NCBI GenBank assembly: GCA_965227315.1
Contig: OZ245737.1
Location: forward strand, 2,728,001-2,792,000
Reading direction: 5' to 3'
DNA: 64,000 nucleotides
Origin: JANQHS01 sp965227315
Lineage (GTDB): Bacteria; Bacteroidota; Bacteroidia; Cytophagales; CCMP332
Both the position numbers and the translations under genes were made by a program. The notes below the pieces were generated by a model that saw only the letters and a program-made list of their open reading frames with translations, searched no databases and had not been told where the DNA came from. Positions 60,112 through 64,000 of the stretch are shown piece by piece. How positions within the stretch are numbered: position 1 is the first letter of the stretch; the number at the start of each line of letters is the position of its first letter.

Positions 60112-62148
60112 TTATCTTATCGTTGTACTATAATAGCCGGAGCTAAGGTCATGAAATTTTATTTCATGGCGCTTCAATTCATCTAGTATTTCGCTTTTCT
60201 TCCAAAATCGGGGACCGATCATAATCTGCCCTTCAAACTTTTTTAGCCTGGATAGTTCTGAGGAGATTGGGCCGTTGATGATCAAGAACGCTATTCCATC
60301 ATGTATCCTGGGCTCCTGGCCCTGATGGACCAGAATGGTCTTTCCGAGAATTTGAATTTCTGAACCTGACCCTTCCCAAGGGATGGTATCCACCAATAGT
60401 TCGCGAATCCTTTTCTCATGAAAATAACCGGCATAGTTCCAGGAAGGATTATTTATGCTTTGTTCAATTATAAGCCCCGCCCTTTCGCCTTGTATGCCCG
60501 CTATGATAAGACCCTTGCGATTACTAAAGACGATCAATTCCTTTTGGTCTTTACCGATGAGCACTTCCCTGATATCAATAGAAAACCAAATGATCAGTCC
60601 CAAAAGGAAAACCATGATTTTCCTTGGATCTCTTTCATAACAAAGGGAGAAGAATAGCAAGACCAGGGTTACAAGAAATAGCGCCTTCCAAAAAGGAAGG
60701 GGTGGGGTATGGATGGTGTTGAGTGGGATCTGTGAAATATGGTGAACCAAAAAGTGAAGAGAACTCAAAATAATTTCCAGAGCGGATCCAACATATTCCA
60801 GAAGAGGAGGAACAATAATCGAAGTGGCGATCCCCGCCATAAAAAGGGATAAAATGAGTGTAGCTGCAACCCCGGCAAACAAATTGGTGAGCAAACCCAA
60901 GGGTTGGATCTGGCCAAAATGAAACCCCATGACCGGGAGGGTTGAAAGCATTACCGCTATTGTCACGAGAATGGCTTGGACGGGAAACTGGATGATGCGA
61001 TTTCGTGGTAATCCTAAATATGGGATCAGAGGGATCAGAAAAAATATTCCGGCCATGGCGGCAAATGATAGTTGGAATCCAATGTCAAGAAGCGATAACG
61101 GATTGATGATCAGGAGAGTGAGTGCAGCAAAACCCAAATGATTCCATCCGGAAGATTTTTTTCTGAATGCTGATCCGATTTCCATGATTGAGAACATCAG
61201 GGCAGCCCTTAGGGCAGAAGCAGCAGCTCCTGTTACAAAAGCAAAAACGAAAAGCAGTACGATGATAAAGGATGAGGCCAGGTACTTGCTGCCAGGGTTC
61301 TTCCTGAATTTCGATAAAATCCAGCTTACTACGAGGTAGACTATCCCAAGATGCAAGCCTGAAACAGCCAATAAATGTGAGGCTCCCGCTTTCCTGAAAT
61401 CCTCGGTCATTTGATCGTCAAGAGCCTTTCTTTGTCCCATGGTAATGGCGTAGAGCAGTTTCAGATTTTCCCTTTCTTCAATGACCGGATCGAATCTAGA
61501 CATGATCCAGTTCCTGGAAATCTTAGAGATTCTGTTGATCGTCCAGGCATCATTCCTGATAAATTGGTATGAGCCTTCGATTGGAAATATCCTGAATCCT
61601 ATGCCCTTGCGATGATAATATTCCTTCAGGTCGAATTCCTCGGGATTAAGGGGAGGAGGAATTGAGAAGACCCTGGCAAATCCTATAAATCGATCTCCCG
61701 GAAGTAATGGGTGGATTTCTTTCTTCCTTTCCAGGTAGAGGATCCCCGAGGAAATGTCTAAAGTGTCAAATTCATCCGATAAGTGGACCTTCTCCAATAC
61801 ATATCTGGATCTCAGCTCATTTTCATCTATGAGGGTTTGGATCTGTCCTGAAACCTTGATTTCGACGCCATCTTCAAAGGCTCTATTGCTGGTAATCTCA
61901 TGCTTCTGAAGGTTTGAATGTAACGCCCCCAATAGGAAAATGAGAAGCAGGGAAAGGGATCCCAGTATCTTGCTGCGCCTGGTTCCTGCAGGAAGTCTGT
62001 TCAGGAGTAAGGGGACAAGAGCAAAAAGAGATACAAGAAAAAACCAATGCAACGGGGGATATGAATATGAGCATCCCTGATCCCAAAGAATCCCCAGGGC
62101 AAATACGATTGAGATCCTGACAAAGGGAAATGGGCCCCAGAAAAACAA
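60112..62148 (-). CDS. comEC: ComEC/Rec2-family membrane protein without the metallo-beta-lactamase domain
   Basis: A 678-residue inner-membrane protein for DNA uptake. An N-terminal membrane and OB-like DUF4131 region (about 1-220) precedes the competence domain (about 230-520; the family signature GASHLLAVSGLHLGIVY near 255, then LIIVLLFVFAFVTGAAASALR). About 120 soluble C-terminal residues follow (about 560-678), but the HxHxDH metal motif of the metallo-beta-lactamase domain of B. subtilis ComEC is absent. It is flanked by an enoyl-CoA hydratase (1 base) and a GNAT gene (2 bases). Confidence 0.88.
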   Translation of the reverse strand: MFFWGPFPFVRISIVFALGILWDQGCSYSYPPLHWFFLVSLFALVPLLLNRLPAGTRRSKILGSLSLLLIFLLGALHSNLQKHEITSNRAFEDGVEIKVSGQIQTLIDENELRSRYVLEKVHLSDEFDTLDISSGILYLERKKEIHPLLPGDRFIGFARVFSIPPPLNPEEFDLKEYYHRKGIGFRIFPIEGSYQFIRNDAWTINRISKISRNWIMSRFDPVIEERENLKLLYAITMGQRKALDDQMTEDFRKAGASHLLAVSGLHLGIVYLVVSWILSKFRKNPGSKYLASSFIIVLLFVFAFVTGAAASALRAALMFSIMEIGSAFRKKSSGWNHLGFAALTLLIINPLSLLDIGFQLSFAAMAGIFFLIPLIPYLGLPRNRIIQFPVQAILVTIAVMLSTLPVMGFHFGQIQPLGLLTNLFAGVAATLILSLFMAGIATSIIVPPLLEYVGSALEIILSSLHFLVHHISQIPLNTIHTPPLPFWKALFLVTLVLLFFSLCYERDPRKIMVFLLGLIIWFSIDIREVLIGKDQKELIVFSNRKGLIIAGIQGERAGLIIEQSINNPSWNYAGYFHEKRIRELLVDTIPWEGSGSEIQILGKTILVHQGQEPRIHDGIAFLIINGPISSELSRLKKFEGQIMIGPRFWKKSEILDELKRHEIKFHDLSSGYYSTTIR

Positions 62149-62150
62149 CC

Positions 62151-62582
62151 CTATTTGGTCATAGTTCTATGTTTGATACCACACTCTTCAAATTCTTCTC
62201 CGCTGACGGAGTAGCCTAACTTTTGATAAAAATCGATCGCTTCACTCTGTGCATGCATGAACAATTGCCCGGGGGCAATGTCTTCAAAGTCATGCAGTAC
62301 TGATTCCAGATGCTCAACCAGTTTTCTTCCAACGCCTTTCCCGCGGAAAGAGTCCAGCACAGCAAATCTTTCCAGTTTGAACAGATCTCCATATTGCCTC
62401 CATCTCGCGGTTCCTACCGGGGTCTCTCCTGAGAGAGCCAGATAATGACGAGATTCGACTTCGTATTTGTCGAACTCATCCTCTTCCGGCACACCCTGTT
62501 CGATTACAAATACATCGTATCTGATTTTCTTATAGTCCCGGAATAAGGGATCTTCCTGGCTTACCTCGACGACTTTGATCAT
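62151..62582 (-). CDS. GNAT-family N-acetyltransferase (ElaA-like)
   Basis: A 143-residue acetyl-CoA-dependent acetyltransferase. The acetyl-CoA loop is SFRGKGVGRKLVEHLE (about 78-93), and the fold ends in AIDFYQKLGYSVSGEEFEE and IKHRTMTK, as in ElaA/YjcF-type proteins. The N-terminus has KIRYDVFVIEQGVPEEDEFD, also shared with ElaA. The substrate is unknown. It is 1 base from the M43 protease gene. Confidence 0.9.
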   Translation of the reverse strand: MIKVVEVSQEDPLFRDYKKIRYDVFVIEQGVPEEDEFDKYEVESRHYLALSGETPVGTARWRQYGDLFKLERFAVLDSFRGKGVGRKLVEHLESVLHDFEDIAPGQLFMHAQSEAIDFYQKLGYSVSGEEFEECGIKHRTMTK

Positions 62583-62583
62583 T

Positions 62584-63837
62584 TTAAAAGGTTATAACGG
62601 CCTTAAGGGCTTGGGGAGGACTCGTTTCCTGCTCCACTCTGAAGATAACAAATCCATAGGAAATTTCCAGTACATCCAAGAGGGCTGTTCCATCATTCCC
62701 TGAAGTCCCGTTATAAGTGCCCATTTTTCTTCCGGTGGAGGAAAAAACATCGATCTCGAAACGTTCATTGGGATTCAAACCTGTGAGCGTCAATGAAGTA
62801 GGATCTGCTCCCGGTAGCAATAGCAGGGTTCGACTTTGAGGTTCCTCCCTCTTACAGTCTTCTCCTGTCGTCCAAACGGAAGATCTGTGCGGATAAACCC
62901 CGGAAGTCAGTCCCCACCTCATGTAGGACTTTTGCCCTTGGGTGAAAATATTGAAACAGGTATCGTTGGAATAATCCATATAGTTTTCCACCATATCCCT
63001 GGACTGACAGCTCTGCTTATCTCGATTACATCCGAAATTGGCATTGAAGGCTGTGGGCGTATCGTCTATGCTATCCGGAAGATCATGAACCGCACAACCC
63101 AATTCATCAGCCCATATATGCTTTAATCCAAGCCAATGACCTACTTCATGGGTCGTGGTTCTACCAGTATTATAGGGGTTATTTGGAAAATCTGCGGTTC
63201 CTTCATCACCAAAGAAACTGTGTACAATGACCACACCATCGGTGTGAGGACTTAGCAAGTATTTTCCCGGGAACTGCGCATATCCCAAAGCTCTATTGTT
63301 AAGTCTTGGGATCACATACATGTTCAGATATTTGGTGGGATCCCAATAGCTCTTGGACTTGATATACTCATCATCCTCCGGAAATCTAAGTATGGGTTTG
63401 TCTGTGGTGTCCCTGGTAATTCCTGAGGTCGGTTGTCCCTTGGGATCTTCCTGGGCAAGGCAAAAGGCGATTTCGGTATCGGCGCCTACCGGATCCTCGT
63501 TGTAGCCGGGAGTGCCGAATTCTCTTCTATAGTCCTCATTTAGAATTCTGATCTGGGATTCAATTTGGCTGACGGAAATATTGCTTCCTTCACCTATGTT
63601 TTCATCCGTATAGAGATAAATGACATGTACGACTACCGGGATGGTCAAAACCCCACCGGTATCCTGGTTGAGCCATTTACGGAACGTTTGATCAAAGGCC
63701 ATATCCGTCTGAATCTGCCACGGTTCCGCAGCTTTGCGGGTGTTATGACTTTGATCAAGAGCGCATTTCGGATACTGCTGGGCAAATCCAAAAAAAAACT
63801 GAAGAAGGAAAAAAGAGATCAATGGGATATCCCTCAT
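62584..63837 (-). CDS. Secreted M43-type (pappalysin-like) zinc metalloprotease
   Basis: A 417-residue exported protease with a signal peptide (about 1-19, cut near FGFAQ). The catalytic motif HEVGHWLGLKHIW (HExxHxxGxxH) and the later NYMDYSNDTC (Met-turn) define the M43 family. A PVVVHVIY and ILNEDYRRE prodomain-like region precede it. The C-terminal about 80 residues (ERFEIDVFSSTGRKMGTYNG) look like a worn type A sorting domain. Its ATG overlaps the stop of the PhoH gene by 4 bases (ATGA). Confidence 0.9.
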   Translation of the reverse strand: MRDIPLISFFLLQFFFGFAQQYPKCALDQSHNTRKAAEPWQIQTDMAFDQTFRKWLNQDTGGVLTIPVVVHVIYLYTDENIGEGSNISVSQIESQIRILNEDYRREFGTPGYNEDPVGADTEIAFCLAQEDPKGQPTSGITRDTTDKPILRFPEDDEYIKSKSYWDPTKYLNMYVIPRLNNRALGYAQFPGKYLLSPHTDGVVIVHSFFGDEGTADFPNNPYNTGRTTTHEVGHWLGLKHIWADELGCAVHDLPDSIDDTPTAFNANFGCNRDKQSCQSRDMVENYMDYSNDTCFNIFTQGQKSYMRWGLTSGVYPHRSSVWTTGEDCKREEPQSRTLLLLPGADPTSLTLTGLNPNERFEIDVFSSTGRKMGTYNGTSGNDGTALLDVLEISYGFVIFRVEQETSPPQALKAVITF

Positions 63838-64000
63838 GTCTCACCCTTCTTATAAGCCTCAAGGATCTCCTTCACGAGTTTGTGTCTGGTGACGTCTTCG
63901 GGTCCGAATTCCACTATTCCTATGCCTTTTGTTTTTTTCAAAACATCGATTGAATGATCCAGACCTGATTTTTGACCCGGCTTAAGATCTACCTGTGATC
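63834..64000 (-). CDS. PhoH-like ATPase, 3' end (cut by window edge)
   Basis: Only the last 55 codons are in the window, read from 64000 down to the TGA at 63834. They begin SQVDLKPGQKSGLDHSI and contain KGIGIVEFGPEDVTRH and KEILEAYKKGE, the C-terminal pattern of the PhoH/YlaK phosphate-starvation ATPases. The P-loop lies outside the window. The stop overlaps the ATG of the M43 protease (ATGA). Confidence 0.85.
   Translation of the reverse strand, partial: SQVDLKPGQKSGLDHSIDVLKKTKGIGIVEFGPEDVTRHKLVKEILEAYKKGET

Overview
The window is from a bacterium of the phylum Bacteroidota, probably a gliding or surface-colonising, respiring member of the Cytophagales or a near relative (the order is inference). 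The phylum call rests on SprB-type repeats in a giant surface protein, type IX secretion C-terminal domains (PNP..-type and CHU_C/gliding type), the Bacteroidota-type alternate GlmU, a zinc-free type B L31, a b558-type SdhCAB and TAnnTTTG promoter elements. Genes are packed tightly. No gene-free stretch exceeds 300 bases; the longest are 43373-43533, 50498-50657 and 40240-40396 (about 160 bases each). I found no tRNA, rRNA, CRISPR array, insertion sequence, phage gene or replication origin.

Layout. 1-7350 is a micro-oxic respiration block: ccoI-ccoS-ccoN (cbb3 oxidase and its assembly factors, minus strand, cut by the window edge). Diverging from it are a PAS histidine kinase and a response regulator whose output is a CRP/FNR-family domain, followed by a universal stress protein. 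A near-perfect FNR/CRP-type palindrome lies in the divergent gap. This resembles the rhizobial FixL-FixJ-FixK circuit condensed into two proteins.

7354-27957 holds seven consecutive minus-strand genes. In transcription order they are: a transporter-HEAT-cNMP chimera, a membrane SpoIIE-type phosphatase, a protein with TIR/SEFIR-like repeated modules, an nSTAND1-type NTPase with a membrane anchor, coiled coil and WD40 propeller, an outer-membrane barrel, a lipoprotein with propeller-like repeats, and a 2770-residue type IX-secreted adhesin. The last five are translationally coupled or nearly so (gaps of -4 to about 18 bases). They look like one unit joining a STAND-type signalling switch to cell-surface proteins, and are the best candidate here for an undescribed system.

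28031-34795 is mostly housekeeping on the minus strand: a helix-hairpin-helix protein, an AGCS symporter, an RmlD-like reductase, a cyclophilin-type lipoprotein, DNA polymerase III delta-prime, alternate GlmU and L31. 34900-39006 on the plus strand carries a TauE/SafE permease, a DUF547 lipoprotein, a DUF6265-like protein, murF and an outer-membrane barrel. A bidirectional terminator separates it from a type IX-secreted NHL propeller protein with an unusually strong Shine-Dalgarno sequence.

40397-50497 contains an M1 peptidase, a convergent pair of small paralogous secreted proteins, a C-terminal processing protease, a rhodanese lipoprotein, a glycosyltransferase and the sdhCAB operon. 50658-64000 contains a gliding-type secreted protein coupled to a DCC thiol oxidoreductase, fabD and folK (convergent, overlapping), sppA, an unknown secreted protein, a purine nucleoside phosphorylase, an enoyl-CoA hydratase, a ComEC homologue without the metallo-beta-lactamase domain, a GNAT acetyltransferase, an M43 metalloprotease and the end of a PhoH-like gene. 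All calls were made by reading the sequence; no database search was run.
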